Assembly: GCF_901827185.1 (NCBI RefSeq)
Contig: NZ_LR594671.1
Coordinates: 1,922,001 to 1,986,000 of the forward strand
Length of the DNA: 64,000 nt
Direction of reading: 5' to 3'
Source: Variovorax sp. PBL-E5
GTDB taxonomy: Bacteria; Pseudomonadota; Gammaproteobacteria; Burkholderiales; Burkholderiaceae_C
Shown here piece after piece: positions 8,478-15,707 of this stretch (position 1 is its first letter; each line of letters begins with the position of its first letter). Under the pieces are notes generated by a model. The model ran no database searches and was not told the DNA's origin. It saw only the letters and a program-made list of their open reading frames with translations. The translations under genes and the position numbers were made by a program.

Positions 8478-8702
8478 ATGGACATGCAACACGCGCGCTG
8501 GAAACTGCCCGTGCCGGGCTTGGTGCTGTTTGCCGCCGTGATGGTGGCGGCGATCTTCGCTGCCGCCATTGGATTGAACGTCGCGTTCGAGCGCTCCCTG
8601 CGCGGGGATGCGCGAGCGCCAGGCGTCGCCAAGTCGGCCGTCCCGGCCTCGCCGGCCTTGGGCGTCAGCGCTGCAAGCGCCCAGCCAGCGACGCCTCGCT
8701 GA
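8478..8702 (+). CDS. Small single-pass membrane protein of unknown function
   Basis: An open frame of 74 codons with an AAAGGA site eight bases before the ATG. Residues 12-35 form one transmembrane segment (VPGLVLFAAVMVAAIFAAAIG), followed by an Ala/Pro/Ser-rich tail. No family is recognised. It lies 69 bases after uppP in the same direction and could be cotranscribed. The good ribosome site and clean hydrophobic segment favour a real gene, but short GC-rich frames are common here, so confidence is moderate. Confidence 0.5.
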   Translation: MDMQHARWKLPVPGLVLFAAVMVAAIFAAAIGLNVAFERSLRGDARAPGVAKSAVPASPALGVSAASAQPATPR

Positions 8703-8754
8703 GCGGCCGGCACTGCGTCTTCCAGGTTCTCCGCCGATCAGCCTGATCCGGTGG

Positions 8755-9048
8755 TCATGCGCAGAGCGCTTCCACCGCCTGCACGCTCGGCACGCCGAAG
8801 TCCGTGATGGCCAGCACGACGGGCCGCGAGGGGGCGGTGCGGTAGCGTTCCACCGCGCGCGCCTCGATCAGGCTGAAATGCAGCTTGCAGGCATCGACCA
8901 GGCTGTTGCCGCCGCCGCGCGCGCCGAACAGGTCGCGCAGCGCGTCCTCGCTGATCTCGGCAATGATTCGCGGGCCGTCGAAGCCATCCGGATAGATGGC
9001 GAACCGGACCGTCGCGGTGTCGAAGCAGTGAATCGCTTCGCATGTCAT
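8755..9048 (-). CDS. Small conserved protein resembling DUF1488
   Basis: A 97-residue soluble protein. The segment from VRFAIYPDG through EISEDALRDLFGA to the helix with IEARAVERYRTA resembles DUF1488: a short beta region followed by an S-x-E-A-L-x-D-x-F/L-G helix and an A-x-x-R/K-Y end. A strong AAGGAG site precedes the ATG at 9048. Function unknown. It is isolated between plus-strand genes. The family call is by eye and tentative; that this is a real gene is better supported. Confidence 0.68.
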   Translation of the reverse strand: MTCEAIHCFDTATVRFAIYPDGFDGPRIIAEISEDALRDLFGARGGGNSLVDACKLHFSLIEARAVERYRTAPSRPVVLAITDFGVPSVQAVEALCA

Positions 9049-9157
9049 GGAGGTCTCCTTTTTGTGCGCGAGAATTTCACGCCCATGCTGCTCCTACCCG
9101 GCGCAGCACAGCGCGCAAGACAATGACAGACATCGCCTACAGGAGGGTTACTCGCGC

Positions 9158-9595
9158 ATGGACGGTCCGTTCGATCTGCAGCGCTTCGTCGACGCACAGC
9201 ACGCCGTGATCGAGCGCGCCCTCGACGAATTGCGGGCCGGCCGCAAGCGCAGCCACTGGATGTGGTTCGTGTTCCCGCAGATCGCGGGCCTGGGCCGAAG
9301 CGAGACCGCGCAGCACTACGCCATCGTGTCGCTGGCCGAGGCGCGCGCCTACCTGGCGCATCCGCTGCTCGGCCCGCGGCTGCACGCGTGCAGCGCAAGC
9401 GTGCTGGCGGTGCAGGGGCGCAGCGCCAGCGAGATCTTCGGCGCGCCCGACGATCTGAAGTTCCGTTCGTCGATGACCCTGTTCGCCGAGGCCGATCCCG
9501 CGGCGCAGGTCTTTCGCGCCTGCCTCGAAAAATATTTCGGCGGCCAGCCCGACGCCGCTACCCTGTCCCGGCTCGGGAGCGGCCCCGCCAGCTAG
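9158..9595 (+). CDS. DUF1810 family protein
   Basis: A 145-residue protein matching DUF1810 along its length: FDLQRFVDAQ at the start, RKRSHWMWFVFPQIAGLGRSE, then YAIVSLAEARAYLAHPLLGPRL, and FGAPDDLKFRSSMTLFAEA near the end. A perfect AGGAGG lies 12 bases upstream of the chosen ATG. The biochemical role of the family is not established. The last four bases overlap the convergent stop of the NlpD-like gene. Confidence 0.9.
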   Translation: MDGPFDLQRFVDAQHAVIERALDELRAGRKRSHWMWFVFPQIAGLGRSETAQHYAIVSLAEARAYLAHPLLGPRLHACSASVLAVQGRSASEIFGAPDDLKFRSSMTLFAEADPAAQVFRACLEKYFGGQPDAATLSRLGSGPAS

Positions 9596-10134
9596 CGCAG
9601 TTGCCCCGTCAGGTAGGGCTCCGGGTCCACCGCCACGCCTTGCTTGCGGATCTCGAAATGCAGCTTCACGCGGTCGGCGTCGCTGTTGCCCATCTCGGCG
9701 ATGACCTGGCCCTGGCGCACCACGTCCTTCTCCTTCACCAGGATGCGCTGCGCATGCGCGTAGGCGGTGAGGAAGGTCTCGTTGTGCTTGACGATCACCA
9801 TGTTGCCGTAGCCGCGCAACTCGCCGCCGACATAGACCACGCGGCCGTCGGCCGCCGCGACCACCGGGTCGCCCATGTTGCCGGCGATGTCGATGCCCTT
9901 GTTGTGCTCGGCGTCGAAACCCGCGATCGTGCGGCCGCTTGCCGGGCGGATGAAGATGGCCTGCGGCTTTGGCGCCGGCGCGCTGGGTGCAGGCTGGGAG
10001 ATCGGCGGCAGGGGCGCGAAGCCGCCGTTGGCGGGTGGCGGAGGCAGACGCGATGGCGGCGTCGTGCAGGCCATCAACGCAGCGGCGGCGACGGCAGCGA
10101 CGCCGATGCGGAGGAGGTGGGTCTGAACATGCAT
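9592..10134 (-). CDS. NlpD-like lipoprotein with degenerate LytM (M23) domain
   Basis: A 180-residue lipoprotein: signal peptide with lipobox LMAC at about residues 18-21, a Pro-rich linker, then a LytM domain covering the second half (NKGIDIAG, RGYGNMVIVKHN, LTAYAH, KLHFEIRKQG). It resembles the C-terminus of E. coli NlpD, which activates the division amidase AmiC rather than cutting peptidoglycan. As in NlpD, metal ligands are missing: the first His of the H-x-x-x-D site reads Asn (NKGID) and the first His of H-x-H reads Lys (KLH). It lacks the LysM domain and is much shorter than E. coli NlpD. The ATG at 10134 is chosen because the signal peptide begins there. Confidence 0.87.
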   Translation of the reverse strand: MHVQTHLLRIGVAAVAAAALMACTTPPSRLPPPPANGGFAPLPPISQPAPSAPAPKPQAIFIRPASGRTIAGFDAEHNKGIDIAGNMGDPVVAAADGRVVYVGGELRGYGNMVIVKHNETFLTAYAHAQRILVKEKDVVRQGQVIAEMGNSDADRVKLHFEIRKQGVAVDPEPYLTGQLR

Positions 10135-10196
10135 GGGATTGATTGAACCGAATCGGTGCAAAGGGTTCCGTCGCCATCGCGACCTTGGTGCGCTTT

Positions 10197-11954
10197 TTAA
10201 CATGGCGCGGTCGCCACGGCGGTCGCCGCCAGCTTCTGCAGCAGCGGCTGGCGCGCCATCACCTCATCGCGTGGGCCGGCATCCACGATCTTGCCCGCCT
10301 CCATCAGCACCACGGTATCGAAACGTTCGAGCAGGCTCAGGCGGTGGATCGACGCGATCACGCAGGCCTCGGGGAAGGCCGCCGCGATGCGCGCCAGCAC
10401 GCGCCCCTCGGTGGCGGCATCGAGCGCGCTGGTGGGCTCGTCGAGCAGCAGCAGCGAACTGCCTTGCGCGGCCAGCACGCCGCGCGCCAGGCACAGGCGC
10501 TGCCGCTGACCGCCCGACAGGTTGAAGCCGCGTTCGGACAGCATCGTGTCGAGATCGCCGTGCGTCGCCTTCAGCACCTCGTCGAAGGTGCTGACGTGCA
10601 GCGCCGCACGCAGGGCATCGTCGTCGCAGGGCTGGCCGAAGCCCAGGTTCTCGCGCACGCTGGCTTCGAACACTTCGGTCTCCTGCGGGATCAGCGTCGC
10701 GATCGTGCGCAGGCGCGGCCACGCATCGGCTTGTCCGTCGAGCGACAGCGATCCGTCCTGCGGCGCGTAGAGCCCGGCCAGCACGCGCAGCAGCGTGCTC
10801 TTGCCACCGCCGCTCGGCCCGACCAGCGCGATGCGGTCGCCGCGCCGCAGCGCCAGCGACACCGCATGCAGGCCGCTGCGCGTTGTCTCGGCGGCAGCCG
10901 GCGTGCCGCGCGGCGCGTAGTTCCAGACCAGCCCGTGCACATCGATCGTGTGCCAGCGCGCATCGCGGTCGATGCGCTCCTGCGTCAGATCGTCCGCGCG
11001 CGATGGCGCCTGCCAGATCGGCTCGGCGCTGCTGTAGTCGGTATGCATCCGCGCGAAGAACTGGAAGTTGGCTGCCATCGAGGTCACCACGCTCGCGGCC
11101 TGCTGCGCGTACTGGTAGATCATGAACACCGCGCCCAGCATCACCGCCTGGCCCGGTGTGCGCTCCTGCCAGACGTAGACCACGACCAACCCCCAGGTCA
11201 GCGCCAGCCCCATCAGGTCGACCGCGAACCACTTGCCTTCGTTCAGCACCACGGTGCGCTTGAGCGGCGCCGAGATCGCCTGCATGCGACGGTGCAGCAG
11301 GCCGCGCGACGCGGCCGAAAGCCGCAGGCCGATCACCGTCGACGCGTTGCCCAGAAAGTCGAGCAGCGCCGCGACGTAGCGCCGGTCGGCATCGTTCTCG
11401 GTGCGTGCCAGGCGCATCAGCGCGCGGTCGAAGCGCACGATGATGACCGCGATCACCACATAGCCGCCGATGGCCATCGCGCCGCTGGCGTGCGAGAGCA
11501 GCGTCAACGCGACCAGCGGCCCGATGAAGTTGACGATGTTGGTGAGGTAGATGAACTGGTTCTGCGCGAAGTCCGACAGCGCGCGGCTCGCCTGGTGCAC
11601 CCGGTGCTGCAGTTCGCCCGAGTGGTGGCCGTCGTGCCACGCGAGCGGCGCCGCGGCGATGCGCGCGTACAGCGTGTCGGCCAGCGCCTCGCGCACGCGC
11701 AGTCCGACATTGCGCTCGAGGATGCGCCCCGGCCCGTGGATGACCCACGAGACGAGGTAGATGCCCGCCAGCGCCGCGATCCACCGGCCCGAGCGCGCGA
11801 TGTCGCCGGTCTGCAGCGCATTGATGGCCTGCGCTGCCAGCCAGGGCATCGTGAGACGCAGCAATTGCGAGGCCGTGAGCAGGACCGTCGCGCCGACCAG
11901 CTGCGGCCGCGCGCCGCGCGCGTAATGCCAGAGCGCGGCAAAGAGCTCGCGCAT
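10197..11954 (-). CDS. ABC exporter, fused permease and ATPase
   Basis: A 585-residue half-transporter. Residues 1-320 are a six-helix exporter domain. The ATPase half has Walker A GPSGGGKST, signature LSGGQRQR, Walker B LLLLDEPTSALD and the H-switch in ASIHRLS. A homodimer would export a lipid, peptide or drug; substrate unknown. The ATG at 11954 (MRELFAALW) is preferred; a GTG at 11981 would add nine residues. Its coding frame extends open into the upstream creA region, but that part is intergenic repeat. It is transcribed toward the NlpD-like gene, 62 bases away. Confidence 0.92.
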   Translation of the reverse strand: MRELFAALWHYARGARPQLVGATVLLTASQLLRLTMPWLAAQAINALQTGDIARSGRWIAALAGIYLVSWVIHGPGRILERNVGLRVREALADTLYARIAAAPLAWHDGHHSGELQHRVHQASRALSDFAQNQFIYLTNIVNFIGPLVALTLLSHASGAMAIGGYVVIAVIIVRFDRALMRLARTENDADRRYVAALLDFLGNASTVIGLRLSAASRGLLHRRMQAISAPLKRTVVLNEGKWFAVDLMGLALTWGLVVVYVWQERTPGQAVMLGAVFMIYQYAQQAASVVTSMAANFQFFARMHTDYSSAEPIWQAPSRADDLTQERIDRDARWHTIDVHGLVWNYAPRGTPAAAETTRSGLHAVSLALRRGDRIALVGPSGGGKSTLLRVLAGLYAPQDGSLSLDGQADAWPRLRTIATLIPQETEVFEASVRENLGFGQPCDDDALRAALHVSTFDEVLKATHGDLDTMLSERGFNLSGGQRQRLCLARGVLAAQGSSLLLLDEPTSALDAATEGRVLARIAAAFPEACVIASIHRLSLLERFDTVVLMEAGKIVDAGPRDEVMARQPLLQKLAATAVATAPC

Positions 11955-11981
11955 CGCATTGCCGGGAGCGACCGCGCTCAC

Positions 11982-12060
11982 AGGGCCCCCACGCTCGCCA
12001 CTTCGTGTGCTTCGCTGCCCCCCGAGGGGGCGCGAGCTTGCTTGGGGCGGCCCGGCGCTG
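11982..12060 (-). repeat. Dispersed intergenic repeat, copy 1
   Basis: Reading the minus strand, this gap contains GCCGGGCCGC, a GC palindrome around CCCCCTCGGGGGG, an ACACGAAGTG core and a terminal TGGGGG. The same elements in the same order recur on the plus strand at 27371-27460, 30699-30786 and 31885-31973. The copy fills the space between creA and the ABC exporter gene. No open frame is associated with it. This looks like the GC-rich REP-like element frequent in Comamonadaceae genomes; that attribution is from memory. Confidence 0.65.
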
Positions 12061-12082
12061 CGCTCATCGTGCAGAGGCCCCG

Positions 12083-12559
12083 CTATTTCTGCGGGATCGG
12101 CGTCGCGCGATCGATCGGCACCGCGGTGATGCTGTTCTTCGGCGAGCCATCGATCAGCAGGTCGGAATAGGTGAGGTAGACCAGCGTGTTGCGCTTTGCA
12201 TCGACCATGCGCACCACGCGCAGCCGCTTGAAGAGCACCGACAGCCGCTCGCTGTAGACCTCTTCGCGCCGGGGCAGCGGCTGTGTCACGCTGACCGGGC
12301 CGACCTGGCGGCAGGCGATGGAGGCCTCGGCCTTGTCCTCGGCCAGACCGAGCGCGCCGGAGACGCCGCCGGTCTTGGCGCGCGAGACGTAGCAGGTCAC
12401 GCCCTGCACCTTGGGATCGTCGTAGGCCTCGACCACGATCTTGTGGTCGGGGCCGATCAGCTTGAATGCGGTGTCGACGTCGCCGATGGTCTCGGCCTGC
12501 GCGCATGCGGCCAAGCCGGCCAGCGCCGCGCCGCAGATCGCCGCGTGCAGGCGTCTCAC
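12083..12559 (-). CDS. creA: CreA family periplasmic protein
   Basis: The mature part matches E. coli CreA closely: [44 protein letters not shown] and the C-terminal [14 protein letters not shown] region. A GTG at 12559, seven bases after a GAAGG site, gives 158 residues, almost the E. coli length, and starts directly at the signal peptide ([15 protein letters not shown]). The ATG at 12619, overlapping the Nudix stop, would add 20 charged residues ahead of the signal peptide and is disfavoured. The signal may end at a lipobox-like LAAC or at AQA. Molecular function of CreA is unknown. Confidence 0.9.
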   Translation of the reverse strand: MRRLHAAICGAALAGLAACAQAETIGDVDTAFKLIGPDHKIVVEAYDDPKVQGVTCYVSRAKTGGVSGALGLAEDKAEASIACRQVGPVSVTQPLPRREEVYSERLSVLFKRLRVVRMVDAKRNTLVYLTYSDLLIDGSPKNSITAVPIDRATPIPQK

Positions 12560-12615
12560 TGGAGTACCTTCGCGCAACAGCGCTTCGGTATTCGCCTTCG
12601 GAGCGGCCGGGCGTC

Positions 12616-13167
12616 TCATGCGATGTCCACCGTGTGAACGCGGTCGAAGCTGCCGCGGCGGCGGTCCTCGAAGTAGCGCTCGAGCGCCGTGCGCACGGTG
12701 CGAAAGGCGATCTCTTCCCAGGGGATTTCTTCCTCGGTGAAGAGCCGGGCTTCGATCGTCTCGTGGCCCGGATCGAACTTGTCGCTCAAGAGCTTGGCGC
12801 GGTAGAACAGGTGCACCTGGCCCACGCGCACTACGCTCATCACGGCGAACAGGCCTTCCATCTCGTACTCGGCGCCGGCCTCCTCGTCGGTCTCGCGCGC
12901 GGCGCCCTCGGCCGTGCTCTCGTTGAGCTCCATGAAGCCGGCCGGCAGCGTCCACTTGCCCCAGCGCGGCTCGATGTTGCGCTTGCACAGCAGCACGCGC
13001 TCGCCCAGCACGGGGATGGTGCCCACCACGTTCAGCGGGTTCTCGTAGTGGATGGTGCCGCAGGCCGGGCAGACCGCACGTTCCTTGGTGTCGCCGTCGT
13101 CAGGGACGCGGTAGGCCACCGCGGTGCCGCAGTTCTTGCAGTGTTTGATGGGGACGCGCAGGAGCAT
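12616..13167 (-). CDS. Nudix hydrolase with N-terminal zinc ribbon
   Basis: A 183-residue protein. Residues 11-36 hold two CxxC pairs (CKNC and CPAC) of a zinc ribbon; the Nudix box follows as [22 protein letters not shown], matching G-x5-E-x7-R-E-x2-E-E-x-G. The layout is like a short NudC, which cleaves NAD(H) or related dinucleotides, but the substrate is not determined by sequence. The ATG at 13167 lies five bases after the stop of the fumarylpyruvate-hydrolase-like gene, so the two are probably cotranscribed, possibly with creA downstream. Confidence 0.9.
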   Translation of the reverse strand: MLLRVPIKHCKNCGTAVAYRVPDDGDTKERAVCPACGTIHYENPLNVVGTIPVLGERVLLCKRNIEPRWGKWTLPAGFMELNESTAEGAARETDEEAGAEYEMEGLFAVMSVVRVGQVHLFYRAKLLSDKFDPGHETIEARLFTEEEIPWEEIAFRTVRTALERYFEDRRRGSFDRVHTVDIA

Positions 13168-13172
13168 GTAGA

Positions 13173-13874
13173 TCAGGCGACCTTGACGGTCAGCGTGGGC
13201 AGGCCGGTGATTTCGCCCACCATCGTATCGCCCGACACCACGGCCGCCACGCCTTCGGGCGTGCCGGTGAAGATCAGGTCGCCGGGCTGCAATTCCCACG
13301 CGGCCGACAGGTGCTCGATGGTTTCGCCGATGCTCCAGATCAGCTTGCTCACGTTGCTGCGCTGGCGGTCGGCGCCGCCGACCTGCACCGAGATTTCCGC
13401 CTTCTCGATATCGCCCGCCTTCGCGGCCGGCACGATCGGGCCGATGGGTGCGCTCTGCTCGAAGCTCTTGCCGATGTCCCACGGGCGGCCCTGCTTCTTC
13501 ATGTCGTTCTGCAGGTCGCGGCGCGTCATGTCGAGCCCGACCGCGTAGCCGAAGATGTGCTTGTGCGCATCGGCCGCCAAGATGTTCTTGCCGCCGGTGC
13601 CGATCGCAGCCACGAGTTCGATTTCGTGGTGCAGGTTCTTGGTCAGCGTCGGATAGGCCATGATGCCGGTGGCGCCGGCATCGACCACCACCACCGCATC
13701 GGCCGGCTTCATGAAGAAGAAGGGCGGTTCGCGGCCGGTGAAGCCCATTTCCTTCGCGTGTTCCTCGTAATTGCGGCCCACGCAGTAGATGCGGTGCACG
13801 GGAAAACGGGCGGCCTGGCCGACCACGGGGATCGAGACGACGGGAGGCGCAGTGAAGACATGCTCGGTAGCCAT
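13173..13874 (-). CDS. Fumarylacetoacetate hydrolase family protein, likely fumarylpyruvate hydrolase
   Basis: A 233-residue FAH-fold hydrolase. HRIYCVGRNYEEHAKEMG at the N-terminus, FFFMKPADAVV, and the metal-binding H-H-E-I-E-L (about 80-85) followed by GYAVGLDMTRRDLQ are typical of the short fumarylpyruvate hydrolases (NagK type); the C-terminal GDLIFTGTPEGVAAV is also conserved. The enzyme would split fumarylpyruvate into fumarate and pyruvate, the last step of glutathione-linked gentisate degradation. The divergent neighbour is a maleylpyruvate/maleylacetoacetate isomerase, which supplies exactly this substrate. Gentisate dioxygenase is not in the window. Confidence 0.9.
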   Translation of the reverse strand: MATEHVFTAPPVVSIPVVGQAARFPVHRIYCVGRNYEEHAKEMGFTGREPPFFFMKPADAVVVVDAGATGIMAYPTLTKNLHHEIELVAAIGTGGKNILAADAHKHIFGYAVGLDMTRRDLQNDMKKQGRPWDIGKSFEQSAPIGPIVPAAKAGDIEKAEISVQVGGADRQRSNVSKLIWSIGETIEHLSAAWELQPGDLIFTGTPEGVAAVVSGDTMVGEITGLPTLTVKVA

Positions 13875-13976
13875 GGGGAAACGTCCTTTTCAGCGAAAAC
13901 GGCAGTGTGCCAGAGGGCCCGGACCGTTGCCCGGGGATTGGCTTCCCACGGGCCCGGCGGCTATGCTTGGCGAATG

Positions 13977-14615
13977 ATGAAGCTCCACAACTACTTCCGG
14001 TCCTCGGCCTCGTTCCGCGTGCGCATCGCGCTCAATCTGAAGGGCCTCGACTACGACTACATTCCGGTCCACATCGCGCGCGGCGACCACAAGACGGGTC
14101 CGTTTTCCGCGGTCTCGCCGGACCGGCTGGTGCCCCTGCTCGAAGACGACGGCGAGCGGTTGACGCAGTCGATGGCGATCATCGAATACCTCGACGAAAC
14201 GCACCCCGAGCCGGCGCTGATGCCGCGCGACCCGCTGGGCCGGGCGCGCGTGCGGGCCCTGTCCGAGTCGATTGCCTGCGAGATCCATCCGCTGAACAAC
14301 CTGCGCGTGCTCAAGTACCTGGTGCGCGAGCTCAAGCTCGACGACGAGGCCAAGAACGCCTGGTACCGCCACTGGGTGCGCGAGGGCATGCTGGCCTTCG
14401 AGCGCCAGCTGGCGCTCCTGCCGGACGGCGTCTACTGCTACGGCAACACGCCCACCATGGCCGATTGCTGCCTGGTGCCGCAGATCTTCAACGGCCAGCG
14501 CTTCGATTGCGACTTCAGCGGGCTGCCGCGCACGATGGCCGTGTTCGATGCCTGCATGCAGCTCGACGCCTTCCAGCGCGCGCAGCCCTCGCGCTGTCCC
14601 GACGCCGAAGCATGA
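13977..14615 (+). CDS. Maleylpyruvate/maleylacetoacetate isomerase (zeta-class glutathione transferase)
   Basis: A 212-residue GST-fold protein. KLHNYFRSSASFRVRIALNLKG is the zeta-class glutathione-binding N-terminus with the S-S-x-S-x-R-V-R-I motif. The thioredoxin-like half also shows L-V-P-L-L-E and Q-S-M-A-I-I-E-Y-L, and the C-terminal helical half holds the GNTPTMADCCLVPQ segment. It isomerises the cis ring-fission product so that the divergently encoded fumarylpyruvate hydrolase can cleave it. Two adjacent ATGs (13974 and 13977) are possible starts. Its TGA overlaps the ATG of pgeF, so the two are probably cotranscribed even though their functions are unrelated. Confidence 0.92.
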   Translation: MKLHNYFRSSASFRVRIALNLKGLDYDYIPVHIARGDHKTGPFSAVSPDRLVPLLEDDGERLTQSMAIIEYLDETHPEPALMPRDPLGRARVRALSESIACEIHPLNNLRVLKYLVRELKLDDEAKNAWYRHWVREGMLAFERQLALLPDGVYCYGNTPTMADCCLVPQIFNGQRFDCDFSGLPRTMAVFDACMQLDAFQRAQPSRCPDAEA

Positions 14616-15373
14616 CGATGACGCCCGCAGGCTGGCTGCGGCCCGACTGGCCGGCGCCACCGGGCGTGCATGCGCTGTGCACCACGCGACAAGGCGGCGT
14701 GTCGGGCGGTCCCTATGAGAGCCTCAACCTCGGCGACCACGTCGGCGACGTGCCGGCCGATGTGGCCGCCAATCGCGCCCGCCTGCGCGAGGCGATCGGT
14801 GCGCAGCCGGTCTTTCTCGAGCAGGTGCACGGTACGCAGGTGCTGGCGCTCGATGCGGCCACTTCCAGCGGCAGCCGCGCCGATGCCTGCACCACCACCG
14901 AAGGCCGCGTCGCCTGCACCATCATGGTGGCCGATTGCCTGCCGGTGCTGTTCACCGACGCGTCGGGCCGGCGCGTGGCGGCGGCGCATGCCGGCTGGCG
15001 CGGGTTGGCGGCCGGCGTGCTGGAGCGCAGCGTCGATGTCTTTCGATCGGCGGGCGAGGCACAGGGCCTCATGGCGTGGCTCGGCCCGTGCATCGGCCCC
15101 GATGCCTTCGAGGTCGGGGCCGAGGTCAAGGCCGCATTCGAGGCCGTCATGCCCGATGCGGCGCCTTGCTTCGCACCCGCAGGCGCGACCGGCAAATGGA
15201 TGGCCGACCTCGCCGGCCTCGCGCGCCGCCGCCTGCGCCATGCCGGCGTCATGCAGATCCACGGCAACGACAGCAGCGAGGTCTGGTGCACTTCGCACAA
15301 TCCGTTACTTTTCTTCTCGCACCGGCGCGACCGCGTCAGCGGCCGGCTCGCCGCCTGCATCTGGCGCGATTGA
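14612..15373 (+). CDS. pgeF: Peptidoglycan editing factor (laccase-domain, YfiH/PgeF family)
   Basis: A 253-residue protein with all three metal-ligand motifs of the family: LEQVHGTQV, VADCLPVLF and AAAHAGWRGLAAGV. The GPCIGPDAFEVG and final LFFSHRRD segments are also typical. E. coli PgeF hydrolyses UDP-MurNAc wrongly loaded with L-Ser, guarding peptidoglycan composition; other members were described as polyphenol oxidases or purine nucleosidases. The ATG overlaps the upstream stop (ATGA). Its last 69 bases overlap the 3' end of the opposite-strand gene at 15305-15604. Confidence 0.93.
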   Translation: MTMTPAGWLRPDWPAPPGVHALCTTRQGGVSGGPYESLNLGDHVGDVPADVAANRARLREAIGAQPVFLEQVHGTQVLALDAATSSGSRADACTTTEGRVACTIMVADCLPVLFTDASGRRVAAAHAGWRGLAAGVLERSVDVFRSAGEAQGLMAWLGPCIGPDAFEVGAEVKAAFEAVMPDAAPCFAPAGATGKWMADLAGLARRRLRHAGVMQIHGNDSSEVWCTSHNPLLFFSHRRDRVSGRLAACIWRD

Positions 15374-15604
15374 CGGGGTGTTCTCGGCGGCGCGGATCGC
15401 GGCCTCGCGCTCGGCCGCTTCGCGTGCCCTTTGCGCCTTGCGGCGCGCCGGCGTCGCCATCAGGTAAACCACCAGTGCCACCGGCGCCAGTCCGTAAAGT
15501 AGAAAGGTGAAGATGGCTCCGAGCACGGTGCCGTTGGTGTTGGTGGCTTCCGCGACGGCCATCATCAGCGCCACATAAAGCCAACCGATGACGACGAGGT
15601 GCAT
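15305..15604 (-). CDS. Small two-pass membrane protein of unknown function
   Basis: A 99-residue protein. Residues 1-20 and 28-50 are hydrophobic (HLVVIGWLYVALMMAVAEA and GAIFTFLLYGLAPVALVVYLM), followed by a charged helix rich in Arg, Glu and Ala and an acidic tail. No domain family is recognised. The arrangement, two helices then a basic-acidic cytoplasmic helix, is coherent for a real inner-membrane protein. It converges with pgeF and overlaps it by 69 bases at the 3' ends, which would allow mutual antisense effects. Confidence 0.7.
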   Translation of the reverse strand: MHLVVIGWLYVALMMAVAEATNTNGTVLGAIFTFLLYGLAPVALVVYLMATPARRKAQRAREAAEREAAIRAAENTPSIAPDAGGEPAADAVAPVREEK

Positions 15605-15707
15605 GGATGATGATTTCAGGAAGGTATGGGGCGCCGCGCTGGTTTCGCCCTTGTGAATGCAGCATACTCAAATCCCGTCCGTACCCGGTGAGCAAGCAGG
15701 AGACTCC

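Noticed and set aside
10143..12170. Plus-strand frame of 675 codons opposite the ABC exporter
   Set aside because: Antisense shadow; the minus strand carries intact Walker and signature motifs.
12560..12619. ATG at 12619 as the creA start
   Set aside because: It would put 20 polar residues ahead of the signal peptide; the GTG at 12559 has a better ribosome site and gives the family length.
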